Positions 8,152-16,802 of a stretch of 64,000 nucleotides of DNA are shown piece by piece. Position 1 is the first letter of the stretch. Each line of letters opens with the position of its first letter. The notes below the pieces were generated by a model, which saw only the letters and a list, made by a program, of their open reading frames with translations, was not told the origin of the DNA and searched no databases. The position numbers were made by a program, and so were the translations under genes. Source of the DNA: Myxococcus hansupus (GTDB lineage Bacteria; Myxococcota; Myxococcia; Myxococcales; Myxococcaceae); NCBI RefSeq assembly GCF_000280925.3, contig NZ_CP012109.1, positions 7,584,501-7,648,500 of the forward strand, in the 5' to 3' direction.

Positions 8152-9618
8152 ATGGCCACGCTCGAACAGCTCCGCTTCGACAACACCTACGCCCACCTGC
8201 CCGCCGGGTTCGGCGCACGCGTCCAGCCCAGTCCCTTCCCGGACGCGAAGCTGGTGAGCGTCAATCCCTCCGCCCTGAAGCTCCTGGACCTGACGCCCGA
8301 GGAGGCACTGCGGCCGGAGTTCGTCGCCGCCCTCGGCGGCGCCCAGCCGCTGCCGGGGATGGAGCCCTTCGCCATGGTGTACGCGGGGCATCAGTTCGGC
8401 GTGTACGTGCCACGGCTCGGCGATGGCCGCGCCATCCTGCTGGGCGAGGTGCGCAACGCGGCGGGCGCGAAGTGGGACCTGCACCTCAAGGGCGGCGGCC
8501 CCACGCCCTTCTCGCGCGGCGGTGACGGGCGCGCGGTGCTGCGCTCCACCATCCGGGAATACCTCTGCGGCGAGGCCATGCACGGCCTGGGCATCCCCAC
8601 CACGCGGGGCCTGGGCATCCTCGGCAGCCACGCGCCCGTGTACCGCGAGGCGGTGGAGACGGGCGCGATGCTGGTGCGCATGGCGCCGTCGCACGTGCGC
8701 TTCGGCACCTTCGAGTTCTTCCATTACACCGAGCAGACCGAGCACGTGGCCACGCTGGCGGACCACGTCATCACCGAGCACTTCCCGCACCTGGCGGGCC
8801 AGGAAGGCCGCTTCGCGCGCTTCTACGCGGAGGTGGTGGAGCGCACCGCGCGGCTCATCGCCCAATGGCAGGCGGTGGGCTTCGCGCACGGGGTGATGAA
8901 CACGGACAACATGTCCATCCTGGGCCTCACGCTGGACTACGGCCCGTTTGGTTTCATGGATGACTTCGAGCCGGGCTTCATCTGCAACCACTCCGACGAC
9001 CGGGGCCGCTACGCGTTCGACCAGCAGCCGCGCATCGGCCTGTGGAACCTCGCGTGCCTGGGCGAGGCGCTGCTCACCCTCCTCTCCGAGGACGAAGCCC
9101 GCGCGACGCTGGGCACCTACCAACCCACCTTCAACGCGCACTTCATGGACGTGATGCGCGCGAAGCTCGGCTTGCGCGAAGCCCAGGACGAGGACCGCGC
9201 GCTGGTGAGTGACCTGTTCGCGTGCATGGCCGAGGCCCGCGTGGACTACACGCGCTTCTTCCGCGCGCTGGGCGGGCTCGCCTCGGCGGACGGCGACGGC
9301 CCGAGTCCCGTGCGTGACATGTTCACCGCCCCCGAGGGCTTCGACGCGTGGGCCGCGCGCTACCGGGCGCGGCTGGCCGCCGAGGGCAGCGTGGACGCGG
9401 AGCGGCGCGCGCGGATGGACCGGGTGAATCCCAAGTACGTGCTGCGCAACTGGGTGGCCCAGGAGGCCATCTCCCGCGCGGAGGCCGGGGACTTCTCCGT
9501 CGTGGACCGGCTGCTCGGCGTGCTGGCGGACCCGTTCGCCGAGCACCCCGACGCGGAGGCCTACGCCGCGGCGCCTCCCGTCTGGGGCCGGCACCTCGCG
9601 GTGAGCTGCAGCTCCTGA
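8152..9618 (+). CDS. selO: Protein adenylyltransferase SelO (YdiU family)
   Basis: A 488-residue SelO/YdiU pseudokinase that transfers AMP from ATP to Ser, Thr or Tyr of target proteins in redox stress. With the ATG at 8152 the numbering matches key residues I recall from Pseudomonas SelO: Lys113 in HLKGGGPTPFSR, Asp252 in GVMNTDNMSI and Asp262 in LDYGPFGFMDD. The protein ends in SCSS, the position where eukaryotic SelO carries selenocysteine; the codon here is TGC, so ordinary Cys. The start gives MATLEQLRFDNTYAHLP, typical of the family; the upstream GTG at 8110 is less likely. It follows the GST by 67 bases, in keeping with a redox theme. Confidence 0.94.
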   Translation: MATLEQLRFDNTYAHLPAGFGARVQPSPFPDAKLVSVNPSALKLLDLTPEEALRPEFVAALGGAQPLPGMEPFAMVYAGHQFGVYVPRLGDGRAILLGEVRNAAGAKWDLHLKGGGPTPFSRGGDGRAVLRSTIREYLCGEAMHGLGIPTTRGLGILGSHAPVYREAVETGAMLVRMAPSHVRFGTFEFFHYTEQTEHVATLADHVITEHFPHLAGQEGRFARFYAEVVERTARLIAQWQAVGFAHGVMNTDNMSILGLTLDYGPFGFMDDFEPGFICNHSDDRGRYAFDQQPRIGLWNLACLGEALLTLLSEDEARATLGTYQPTFNAHFMDVMRAKLGLREAQDEDRALVSDLFACMAEARVDYTRFFRALGGLASADGDGPSPVRDMFTAPEGFDAWAARYRARLAAEGSVDAERRARMDRVNPKYVLRNWVAQEAISRAEAGDFSVVDRLLGVLADPFAEHPDAEAYAAAPPVWGRHLAVSCSS

Positions 9619-9705
9619 CCGTCTCCGCGCCCAAGGGTTGAGGAGGCGAAGCTTTCGCCCGGCGACGGTTGCCGGATGCGAGGGCCGACGCAACCTTTGC
9701 TGTCT

Positions 9706-10236
9706 ATGGTGACGGACCTCACCCGGCTGCCCCTGCGAGGGAAACAAGGCGCCTTTCACGTCATCGTCGAGTCTCCCCGTGGGTCCACGGTGAAGCTCAA
9801 GTACGACACGGCGATGAAGGCCTTCACCCTCTCCCGGCCGCTGACGCGGGGCCTGCGTTATCCCTTCGACTGGGGCTTCATCCCCTCCACGCAAGGCCCG
9901 GATGGGGACCCGCTGGACGCCATGGTGTACTGGGACGACGAGACGTGGCCGGGCGTCGTTCTGCCCTGCCGTGCGCTCGGCGTGCTCCAGGTGGAGCAGA
10001 AGGAGAAGGGCGGCGGCCGCGAGCGCAATGACCGCATCCTCGCCGTGCCCATCACGCCGTCCCGCGCGGGACACCTGACGGACATCCATCAGCTTCCCCA
10101 GCGCGAGCGGGAGGAACTGGAGCACTTCTTCCTCACCGCCGTGCACTTCGAGGACAAGGACGCACGCATCCTCGGCTGGGAGGGGCCCGAGGCTGTCGAA
10201 CGCATGCTCCGACAACACGCACGCACGGAGGAATGA
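9706..10236 (+). CDS. ppa: Soluble inorganic pyrophosphatase (family I)
   Basis: A 176-residue family I PPase, hydrolysing pyrophosphate to phosphate and so pulling biosynthetic reactions forward. The signature DGDPLDAM with its metal-binding Asp residues is intact, preceded by YPFDWGFIPST, and the N-terminal KLKYD matches the family. The ATG at 9706 was chosen because the family usually begins shortly before the first strand; an ATG at 9676 would add ten residues. Neither has a strong ribosome site. The stop is immediately followed by the CHAD gene ATG, so the two are almost certainly one transcript. Confidence 0.9.
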   Translation: MVTDLTRLPLRGKQGAFHVIVESPRGSTVKLKYDTAMKAFTLSRPLTRGLRYPFDWGFIPSTQGPDGDPLDAMVYWDDETWPGVVLPCRALGVLQVEQKEKGGGRERNDRILAVPITPSRAGHLTDIHQLPQREREELEHFFLTAVHFEDKDARILGWEGPEAVERMLRQHARTEE

Positions 10237-11133
10237 ATGGCTCAACCCACGCCCATCCGGGGGCTCGGCCCCGACAGCCGTTTGGGAGACGCCGCGCGCC
10301 GCATCCTCGCGGGTCGACTCGCGGACGTTCGCAAGCCAGAGGCCGGCTTCCAGGAAGCCGTGGATGACGAGTCCGTCCACGACATGCGCGTGGCCACGCG
10401 GCGCCTGCGCGCGGCCCTGAAAATCTTCGGCTCCCTGGGCGGCATGAAGAAGCTGGAGCGCGACGTGAAGCGCATCCAGGACGCGCTCGGCGACGTGCGG
10501 GACGTGCACGTCCAATCCGCGTGGCTGGAGGGCATCGCCAAGAAGGCGAGCAAGAAGCCCCAGGTGCGCGCCGGCATCCAGTCGCTGCGCAAGAAGCGGC
10601 TGTCCGAGCTGGAGGACCACGAGGGCCGCCTCCACGTGGAGCTGGAGCGCTGGGTGGACAAGACGGTGCCCCGGCTGCTGCGCAAGCTGGACGGGCTCGA
10701 GGACCCGCACCGCTTCGCGGGCCGCCGCGTCCGGGACAGCCTGCGCCAACGCTTGAAGCGGGTGCAGAAGCGCATCGACACCTATATCGACGCGGCGGAC
10801 GCGGCCTCGGCCCACGAGCTGCGCAAGGAGCTGAAGCGGCTCCGCTACGAGTTGGAAATCTTCCAGCCCGCCTTCCGCCGCACGCTGGACGCGCTGCTGG
10901 AGGTGCTCATCCCGCTCCAGGACGGCTTGGGGGAGCTGCATGACGCGGACGTGCGGCTGGAGCTCTTCGAACGGCTGGCCGCCGAGTCCGCGCCTCGCGA
11001 GCGCAAGTCCGCTCGCGCGCTGCTACCCATCGTCCGGGACGAGCGCACGAAACGCGCGGCGGAGATTGCCCGCGAAGTGCAGCGCTGGCGCACCGAGGAG
11101 ATTCCCAAACGGCTGCGGCGCATGCTGACGTAA
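10237..11133 (+). CDS. CHAD domain protein
   Basis: A 298-residue protein consisting essentially of one CHAD domain, an all-helical fold with conserved His and basic residues that binds inorganic polyphosphate. The diagnostic block SVHDMRVATRRLRAALKIF and the second half-repeat AASAHELRKELKRLRYELEIF are both present, giving the internal two-fold repeat of four-helix bundles. No CYTH (triphosphate tunnel) domain is fused, so catalysis is not expected. It begins at the base after the pyrophosphatase stop codon, which suggests a shared role in phosphate or polyphosphate metabolism. Location is probably cytoplasmic on polyphosphate granules, as known for other CHAD proteins. Confidence 0.9.
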   Translation: MAQPTPIRGLGPDSRLGDAARRILAGRLADVRKPEAGFQEAVDDESVHDMRVATRRLRAALKIFGSLGGMKKLERDVKRIQDALGDVRDVHVQSAWLEGIAKKASKKPQVRAGIQSLRKKRLSELEDHEGRLHVELERWVDKTVPRLLRKLDGLEDPHRFAGRRVRDSLRQRLKRVQKRIDTYIDAADAASAHELRKELKRLRYELEIFQPAFRRTLDALLEVLIPLQDGLGELHDADVRLELFERLAAESAPRERKSARALLPIVRDERTKRAAEIAREVQRWRTEEIPKRLRRMLT

Positions 11134-11232
11134 CAGCCGCGTCGCGCTTGCACTCGGCGTCTCACAACGGGTGTCGGCTTTTCCCGACGCATCTCGAATC
11201 GCATTGCCATGCGCGCGCGGATTGGGTTGTAA

Positions 11233-11253
11233 GGGCAAAGACTCTCTTTGCCC
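11233..11253. other. Perfect 8-bp hairpin just upstream of a start codon
   Basis: GGGCAAAG (11233-11240) and CTTTGCCC (11246-11253) pair around a five-base loop. The hairpin ends 12 bases before the ATG at 11266 and 99 bases after the CHAD gene stop. It may terminate the upstream operon or control access to the next ribosome site; I cannot tell which. Confidence 0.5.
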
Positions 11254-11265
11254 CCACCTCCGCGC

Positions 11266-12204
11266 ATGACTTCGACACGTACGACACCGCCCCTTGCCCT
11301 GATGTTGAGCCTGCTCGCCGCACCTGGGGCCGCACTCGCCTGGACGCCTCCTTCCGTTCCGTGCGCGGCGGCGACGGCGCCGGACCACGAGCAGGACAGT
11401 GACTGCGACGGCCTGCCGGACCACATGGAGGACTTGAACCAGAACGGCCGGGTGGACATTGGCGAGACGGACCCGCACAAGCGGGACACCGATGGCGACG
11501 GCGCCAGCGACCTGACGGAGTACCTGGCGGGCACGGACGCCAACCGCGACGCGTTCCTCTCCTTCCCGGAGCCCATGGTCTTCGACCTGGTCCGCGGCCT
11601 GGACTCGGAGAAGGGCGAGCTGGAGTTCAACACCCTGTTCCGGCTCCGTCCTCGCAGCGAGGGCATGCTGCTCCAATACGCGCCGGAGATTGAGTACGCG
11701 TTTGGCGACGGCATGGCGGCGGAGCTCGAGCTGCCCATGGAGAACGAGCGCGTGGCGGCGCTGAAGACGGCCGTGCAGTTCACCTTCCACGTCGACCCCC
11801 ACCGCCGCTGGGCCCACGGCATCCAGGTGCTGGCCGAGACGAAGCTGCACGAGAAGGAGACCGACGTCGCGCTGCTGCACATCGGCAAGGTGCGCCTGGG
11901 CGAGCGCGTGAGCCTGGTCTCCATCTCCGGCGTGCAGGGCGTCCATGTCCGGGAGACGGGCGACCTGCATGCCGCGGCGCTGGTCAACCTGAGCGCCTTC
12001 TACGCGGTGGCGCAGCAGGTCATCGTCGGCGTGGAGACGAACATGCGGCTCGACGATGCGATGGCGTTCGACTGGATGGTGATGCCCCAGGCGCACGTGC
12101 AGCTCAACCACCACGCGCGGGTGCAGGTGGGCCTGGGCGCCGTGAAGGGCGGCCCCAGCAACGTGGAGCCCATGATGTCCACGCGCTTCATCATCGAGAT
12201 GTAG
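11266..12204 (+). CDS. Secreted protein with calcium-binding (thrombospondin type 3-like) repeats and outer-membrane-like C-terminus
   Basis: A 312-residue exported protein. The signal peptide (about residues 1-25, ending AALA) is followed by Asp-rich loops: DSDCDGLPDHMED, NQNGRVDIGETDP and DTDGDGASDLTEY. These match thrombospondin type 3/EF-hand-like Ca2+ sites seen in many bacterial surface proteins. The rest alternates polar and hydrophobic residues (PEIEYAFGDGMAAELELPME) and ends in RFIIEM with a terminal hydrophobic pattern, suggestive of a small outer-membrane beta-barrel. The ATG at 11266 gives a normal signal peptide; an upstream TTG at 11248 would add six residues. Function is unknown. 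Confidence 0.75.
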   Translation: MTSTRTTPPLALMLSLLAAPGAALAWTPPSVPCAAATAPDHEQDSDCDGLPDHMEDLNQNGRVDIGETDPHKRDTDGDGASDLTEYLAGTDANRDAFLSFPEPMVFDLVRGLDSEKGELEFNTLFRLRPRSEGMLLQYAPEIEYAFGDGMAAELELPMENERVAALKTAVQFTFHVDPHRRWAHGIQVLAETKLHEKETDVALLHIGKVRLGERVSLVSISGVQGVHVRETGDLHAAALVNLSAFYAVAQQVIVGVETNMRLDDAMAFDWMVMPQAHVQLNHHARVQVGLGAVKGGPSNVEPMMSTRFIIEM

Positions 12205-12246
12205 CGAAACGACCCGTCCGGCGCCCCGCCTCCGTATGCACCAGGA

Positions 12247-12270
12247 AGGCCGCGGGCGCTCCCGCGGCCT
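12247..12270 (+). terminator. Perfect 10-bp GC hairpin
   Basis: AGGCCGCGGG (12247-12256) pairs perfectly with CCCGCGGCCT (12261-12270) around a CGCT loop, 42 bases after the stop of the upstream barrel-like gene. There is no T-run. It is best read as a terminator, but it also sits just 18 bases before the next start codon. Confidence 0.6.
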
Positions 12271-12288
12271 CCTGATGTGGGAGGTCGC

Positions 12289-13686
12289 ATGCGTCGTCGC
12301 TTCGAGTGCAGCATCCTGACCGGGGCCCTGGCCCTCCTGCCCCTGGGTTGTGGAGAGACGCCCCAGGAGCCCCCGCCCCCGCTCCCGCGCGCCCCGGACG
12401 CGGAGCTCCTCGAAAGCATCGCCGCCGCGGCCGAGCGCGTTCGGTCGGACACCTGCTTCCGCGAACGGGAGGATGTCTCGACCTGTGCGTGGGTGGCGTC
12501 CACCCACGAGCCGGCGCTGGACTTCGCGATGACGGACAGCACCGGTGAGGCCATCCTCATCGCGGATGACTTCCGGTTCGTGTCGCCGCTGATGCTGCGC
12601 TACCGCAACCGGCTCCGGGGCGTCCTGCGGACCACGGACGATGGCACCGTGGCCACCACGCAGCTCACCTGGCACGTGCCCCTCCGCTTCCACGAGGTGA
12701 TGACGTCGTTTTCGGGCCCGGACTTCATCCCCGCCGAGTGGCTGCGCGCCTTGCGCATCCCCGTTGACGAGACCTACGGCGCGCGCCTCGGGAGCGGCGC
12801 CACCCACGGCAACTTTGTCTTCGCCCTGTTGGTGGAGGCCAATCCCCAGCAGCCCATCGTGCTCTGGGACGACCACGGCTTCCGGGACGTCCCGCTCGAC
12901 GCCTTCTGCGACACCACCGGCACACCGGAAGCGCTGGAGCCCCTGCGCGAACATGCCCGGCGCAAGGCCGACTCCCTGCGCGCGTACCTGGACATGTACA
13001 ACGTGCGCTTCATCAACTACAGCCGGGGGACCACCGTCCACACCCTGCGCGAGCTGTGGGAGCATCGCTGCCAGGCCCCTGCCCCAGCGAACGCGGTCCT
13101 GCTGGCGAAGCTGAAGACCGAGGAGCCCGTCCTGGAGGTGCTCTTTGGCTCGCCCGGTGTCTTCGCGGCGCACGCGGCCGGAGATGTGAACAGTCCGGAG
13201 GAGTCGCCCTTCGACTTTCCCTCGGAGCGCTTCCCCAACCGACTGCGCATCGGGTTCTTCGCGACCCTGGAGTCCGGCCTGGACGCGATGGGACGAGGCC
13301 CTCTCGAAGGACTTCGAGGGTGGCCCGGTCCTCAGGCGGTGGACGTCTACCTCAACAGCGGCGTCGCGCCCGTCCGGCCCTTCGCCTACAGCCCGACGCC
13401 GCTGCTCCATGCCAGCGACTTCGGCATGGACGTGATTCCCATCACCCACACGTCGACCTCGTGGATTGCGCCGCTCGGTCTGTCCCGCTTCATCCACCTG
13501 CGAGAGAGCCTCCACGGTGGACAGCCACTGACGAACGAGCGCGTCGCGTCCCTCATCGACGCCATGGTGCCCCGCGCGTGCGCGGGGCAGCCCGAGGGCC
13601 GCTGCCAGTACCAGGACCCACTGCTGCATGGCCAGACAGAGGCCATGCGCCTGGGCTACCGGCCCGTCGAATACGTGGTGCCCTGA
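12289..13686 (+). CDS. Divergent subtilase-like (S8) lipoprotein
   Basis: A 465-residue predicted lipoprotein (signal ending LLPLGC). It is not an obvious family member, but the blocks appear in subtilase order: ILIADDF (candidate catalytic Asp about 93/94), GATHGNFVFALL (His about 173, compare HGTHVAG), VRFINYSRG (compare INxSxG), HAAGDVN followed by FPSERFPNRLRIGF (compare AAGN and YPAxxxxVIxVGA), and TSTSWIAP (Ser about 391, compare GTSxAxP). The oxyanion-hole Asn appears as Asp in AAGD. I read it as a highly diverged, possibly inactive subtilisin-like protein. The 3' end overlaps the convergent RND gene by 31 bases. Confidence 0.6.
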   Translation: MRRRFECSILTGALALLPLGCGETPQEPPPPLPRAPDAELLESIAAAAERVRSDTCFREREDVSTCAWVASTHEPALDFAMTDSTGEAILIADDFRFVSPLMLRYRNRLRGVLRTTDDGTVATTQLTWHVPLRFHEVMTSFSGPDFIPAEWLRALRIPVDETYGARLGSGATHGNFVFALLVEANPQQPIVLWDDHGFRDVPLDAFCDTTGTPEALEPLREHARRKADSLRAYLDMYNVRFINYSRGTTVHTLRELWEHRCQAPAPANAVLLAKLKTEEPVLEVLFGSPGVFAAHAAGDVNSPEESPFDFPSERFPNRLRIGFFATLESGLDAMGRGPLEGLRGWPGPQAVDVYLNSGVAPVRPFAYSPTPLLHASDFGMDVIPITHTSTSWIAPLGLSRFIHLRESLHGGQPLTNERVASLIDAMVPRACAGQPEGRCQYQDPLLHGQTEAMRLGYRPVEYVVP

Positions 13687-16600
13687 GCCGTCACCTCCGG
13701 CGCCTCGGGCCGCGCCGCGTCCACGTCACGAGGCCGGGAGCCCCGCCCGAAACGAAGATACAGCGAGGGGACGAGCAACACGTTCAGCACGGCGGAGGAG
13801 AACAGGCCTCCAAGGATGACCACGGCCATGGGGTGCTCGATTTCCTGCCCCGGCTTGAGCCCTCCGGCGACGAGCGGCAACAGCGCCAGCGCCGTGGTCA
13901 GTGTCGTCATCGCCATGGGCTGGAGCCGCTCCAGCGTCCCCTGGAGCACCAGCTCCCTTCCGAACGGCACGCCTTCCACTTCCTCCAGGTGACGGTAGTG
14001 GCTGACCAGCAGGATGCCGTTGCGCGCGGCCACGCCCAGCACGGTGACGAAGCCCACCAGCGAGCCCAATGACACCACTCCGCCCGTCATCAGGACCCCC
14101 ACCAGCCCGCCCACGAGCGCGAAGGGCAGCGTCCCCAACGTGAAGGCCACCAGCCGGGGCGACTGGAAGTCCAGATACAGCACCATGGCGATGCCCAACA
14201 CCGCGAGCAAGGAGAGCACGAACAGCCGGGTGCGCGCCGCCTGCCGCTCGGCGTACTCCCCCAGGACCTCCGCGTAGTGCCCCGCGGGCCAGTCCATTCC
14301 AGACACCACGGCCTGGATGTCGCTGACCACCGCGCCCAGCGCACGGCCGCTCGGGTCGCAGGTGATGTCGAGCCGCCGGGAAGCGCCCTCGTGCTGGACG
14401 ATGTTGGGCACGGAGGCCATCTCCACGCTCGCCACGTCACCCAACCGGACCGGAGCCCCCGAGGCGGACATCAGGCGCAGGTCCTTCACCGCGGCGACGT
14501 CCTGGCGGAGGGCGTCGTCGCCCCAGACGACGACGTCGATGGTGCGCTCGTCGATGTAGACTTCCCCCACCTTGGTGCCCTGCAACAGCGTGGCCACCGC
14601 GCGCTGCACGTCGCCGGGGGTCAGCCCCAAGCGCCGGCCCGCCTCCGGGCTCAACCGCACCTGAAGCTGCGGCACCAGCACCTGGGGCTCCACCTTGAGG
14701 TTCACCACGCCGGGAATCGTCCGGAGCTTCGCCTCCAGCTCCCCCGCCTTGGACCGGAGCGCGTCCAGGTCAGGGCCGTAGGCGCGCACCACGATGGAGC
14801 CGCTCGCGCCACTCAAGACCTCCTTGATGCGCTCCTGAAGGTACGTCTGCACATCGCGATAGAGGCCGGGGTAGCCCTCCACCACCTCGTTGATGTGCCG
14901 CACCGTGGCGGCGTAGTCATCCACGCCGTCCAGGCTGATCCACAGCTCCGCGAAGTTCGGCCCCACCACCTCGTCCGCCACCTCCGCGCGGCCAATGTGC
15001 GCGCCGAAGTGCTTCACGCCCGGAATGGCCCTCAGCTCCTCACTGGCTCGCAGCGCCGTGCGCAGGACCGCGTCTCCCGACGTGCCAGGCTTGGCCACCC
15101 AATGCATGAGGAAGTCCGACTCCTGGAAGTGGGGCAGGAAGCCCTCTCCCAGGAGCGCGGCCAACGCGAAGCCCGCCACGAGCACGGCGACGACGCTCCG
15201 CAGCGCCATCTTCGGGCGGTCCAGCACCCAGGCCACCCACGGCCCGACGCGGTCGCGCATCCAGCCTCCCAGCCGGGGCGCATGCGTCTCCTTGCGCGTC
15301 AGGAACAGCATGCAGAGCACGGGCGTCAAGGTGAGCGCCACCACCATGGACGCGCCCACCGAGAGCACGTACGCCACCGCGAGCGGCCGGAAGAAGGCGC
15401 CGCTCACGCCCTCCAGGAAGAACACGGGGAGGAAGACGAGGATGACAATCACCGTGGCGTAGACGACGGCGCTGCGCACCTCCATCGAGGCATCCAGCAC
15501 CACCTGGAACATGGAGCGTGGACTGCCCAGCGCGCGGTTCTCCTCCAGGCGCCGCTGCACGTTCTCCACGTCGATGATGGCGTCGTCCACCACCTCGCCC
15601 AGCGCGAGCACCAGGCCCGCGAGCACCATGGTGTCGATGGTGGCCCCCACCATGCGCAGCGCGACGATGGCGCCCACCAGGGACAGCGGAATGGCGACGA
15701 TGCTGATGGCCGCCGTGCGCCAGTTCTGGAGGAAGGCGAACAACACGACGATGACCATCACGCAGCCCAGCACCACCGCGTGCTGGAGGTTGCCCAGCGC
15801 GGTCTCGATGAAGGTGGCGGGCCGGAAGATGCCGGGGACGATGGTGACGCCCTCCAGCGCGGGCCGGAGCTGTTCGAGCATCGACTCCACCTGCTCGGTG
15901 ACTTCCAGCGTGTTGCCCCAGGGCTGCTTCTCCACGATGAGCAGGATGCCCGCCGTGTCGTCGACGATGCCTTCGCCAATGGGCGGCGGGTGCCCCTCCT
16001 CCACCGTGGCCACGTCCGCGAGCCGGATGGACGCGCCGTTGCGGAAGGCCACTGGGACTTCCTTCAACGCCTCCAGGGACGCCGCGCTCAACAAGCTGAC
16101 AGCCAGCCGTTGATTGGGCGTGTCCACGAAGCCACCCGTCGTGGGCACGCTCGCGTCTCGCGCCACGCGGAGCACGTCATCCAACGAGACGTTGGCGGCG
16201 CGCAGCCGCTCGGGGTCCACCTTCACCTGATACTGACGGTCCCGCTGTCCCCAAATGGCGACGTTCGCCACGCCGGGGATGCCCATCAACCGGGGACGAA
16301 TCGTCCACCGCGCCATGTCCGACAGCGCCATCCGGTCGAGCGTGTCGGACCGCAGGCCCACCTTGAGCACGCGGCTGGTTGCGGACACCGGTGAGAGCAT
16401 CACGGGCGGCCGGGCCGCCACGGGCAACGTGGGTGCGATGCGGGCCAGCCGCTCCTGCACCAACTGCCGGGCCCGGAAGAGGTCCGAGCCCCGCTCGAAG
16501 ATGAGCACGACGGAGGACAACCCCAGCACCGACTTGGAGCGGAGCGTCTGGAGGGCGGGCACCCCCGCGAGCGCGTTCTCCAGGGGCGTGGTGACGAGCT

Positions 16601-16784
16601 GCTCCACCTCCAGGCTGGAGAGGCCGGGCACCTCCGTCTGGATTTCCACCAGCGGCGGCGCGAACTCCGGGAAGACGTCCACCGGCATCTGGCGGAGGCT
16701 CGTGTAGCCCAGGATGAGCAGCAGCACCGAGGCGGCGATGGGGACCAGCCTGAAGTTCAGGCAGGCGGCGATGAGATTGCGCAT
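13656..16784 (-). CDS. RND efflux transporter permease subunit (CzcA/CusA-like)
   Basis: A full-length 1042-residue RND inner-membrane permease: two sets of transmembrane helices separated by large periplasmic loops. The N-terminus (RQMPVDVFPEFAPP, then PGLSSLEVEQLVTTPLENAL) is that of the heavy-metal (HME) RND branch. Helix 4 reads GEVVDDAIIDVENVQRR; the adjacent Asp pair carries the proton relay as in AcrB, whereas many HME pumps have a single Asp here. Together with the adaptor and the outer-membrane factor upstream on the same strand it forms a complete tripartite pump, 18 bases after the adaptor stop. Metal or toxic-compound export is likely; the substrate is not determined by the sequence. 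Confidence 0.9.
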   Translation of the reverse strand: MRNLIAACLNFRLVPIAASVLLLILGYTSLRQMPVDVFPEFAPPLVEIQTEVPGLSSLEVEQLVTTPLENALAGVPALQTLRSKSVLGLSSVVLIFERGSDLFRARQLVQERLARIAPTLPVAARPPVMLSPVSATSRVLKVGLRSDTLDRMALSDMARWTIRPRLMGIPGVANVAIWGQRDRQYQVKVDPERLRAANVSLDDVLRVARDASVPTTGGFVDTPNQRLAVSLLSAASLEALKEVPVAFRNGASIRLADVATVEEGHPPPIGEGIVDDTAGILLIVEKQPWGNTLEVTEQVESMLEQLRPALEGVTIVPGIFRPATFIETALGNLQHAVVLGCVMVIVVLFAFLQNWRTAAISIVAIPLSLVGAIVALRMVGATIDTMVLAGLVLALGEVVDDAIIDVENVQRRLEENRALGSPRSMFQVVLDASMEVRSAVVYATVIVILVFLPVFFLEGVSGAFFRPLAVAYVLSVGASMVVALTLTPVLCMLFLTRKETHAPRLGGWMRDRVGPWVAWVLDRPKMALRSVVAVLVAGFALAALLGEGFLPHFQESDFLMHWVAKPGTSGDAVLRTALRASEELRAIPGVKHFGAHIGRAEVADEVVGPNFAELWISLDGVDDYAATVRHINEVVEGYPGLYRDVQTYLQERIKEVLSGASGSIVVRAYGPDLDALRSKAGELEAKLRTIPGVVNLKVEPQVLVPQLQVRLSPEAGRRLGLTPGDVQRAVATLLQGTKVGEVYIDERTIDVVVWGDDALRQDVAAVKDLRLMSASGAPVRLGDVASVEMASVPNIVQHEGASRRLDITCDPSGRALGAVVSDIQAVVSGMDWPAGHYAEVLGEYAERQAARTRLFVLSLLAVLGIAMVLYLDFQSPRLVAFTLGTLPFALVGGLVGVLMTGGVVSLGSLVGFVTVLGVAARNGILLVSHYRHLEEVEGVPFGRELVLQGTLERLQPMAMTTLTTALALLPLVAGGLKPGQEIEHPMAVVILGGLFSSAVLNVLLVPSLYLRFGRGSRPRDVDAARPEAPEVTAQGTTYSTGR

Positions 16785-16802
16785 ATCGAGGTCCGTGCTC
16801 CG

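Noticed and set aside
9604..9618. Selenocysteine at the SelO C-terminus
   Set aside because: The codon is TGC; there is no in-frame TGA before the final stop.
8074..10941. Open frame of 955 codons on the minus strand opposite selO, ppa and CHAD
   Set aside because: High-GC shadow: the plus-strand genes have clear motifs, while this frame reads as low-complexity His/Arg/Gln-rich sequence.
11023..13629. Open frame of 868 codons on the minus strand
   Set aside because: It lies opposite two genes with normal signal peptides; its translation has no motif and skewed composition.
14277..16394. Open frame of 705 codons on the plus strand opposite the RND permease
   Set aside because: Antisense to a well-conserved transporter; translation is His/Arg-rich without domains.
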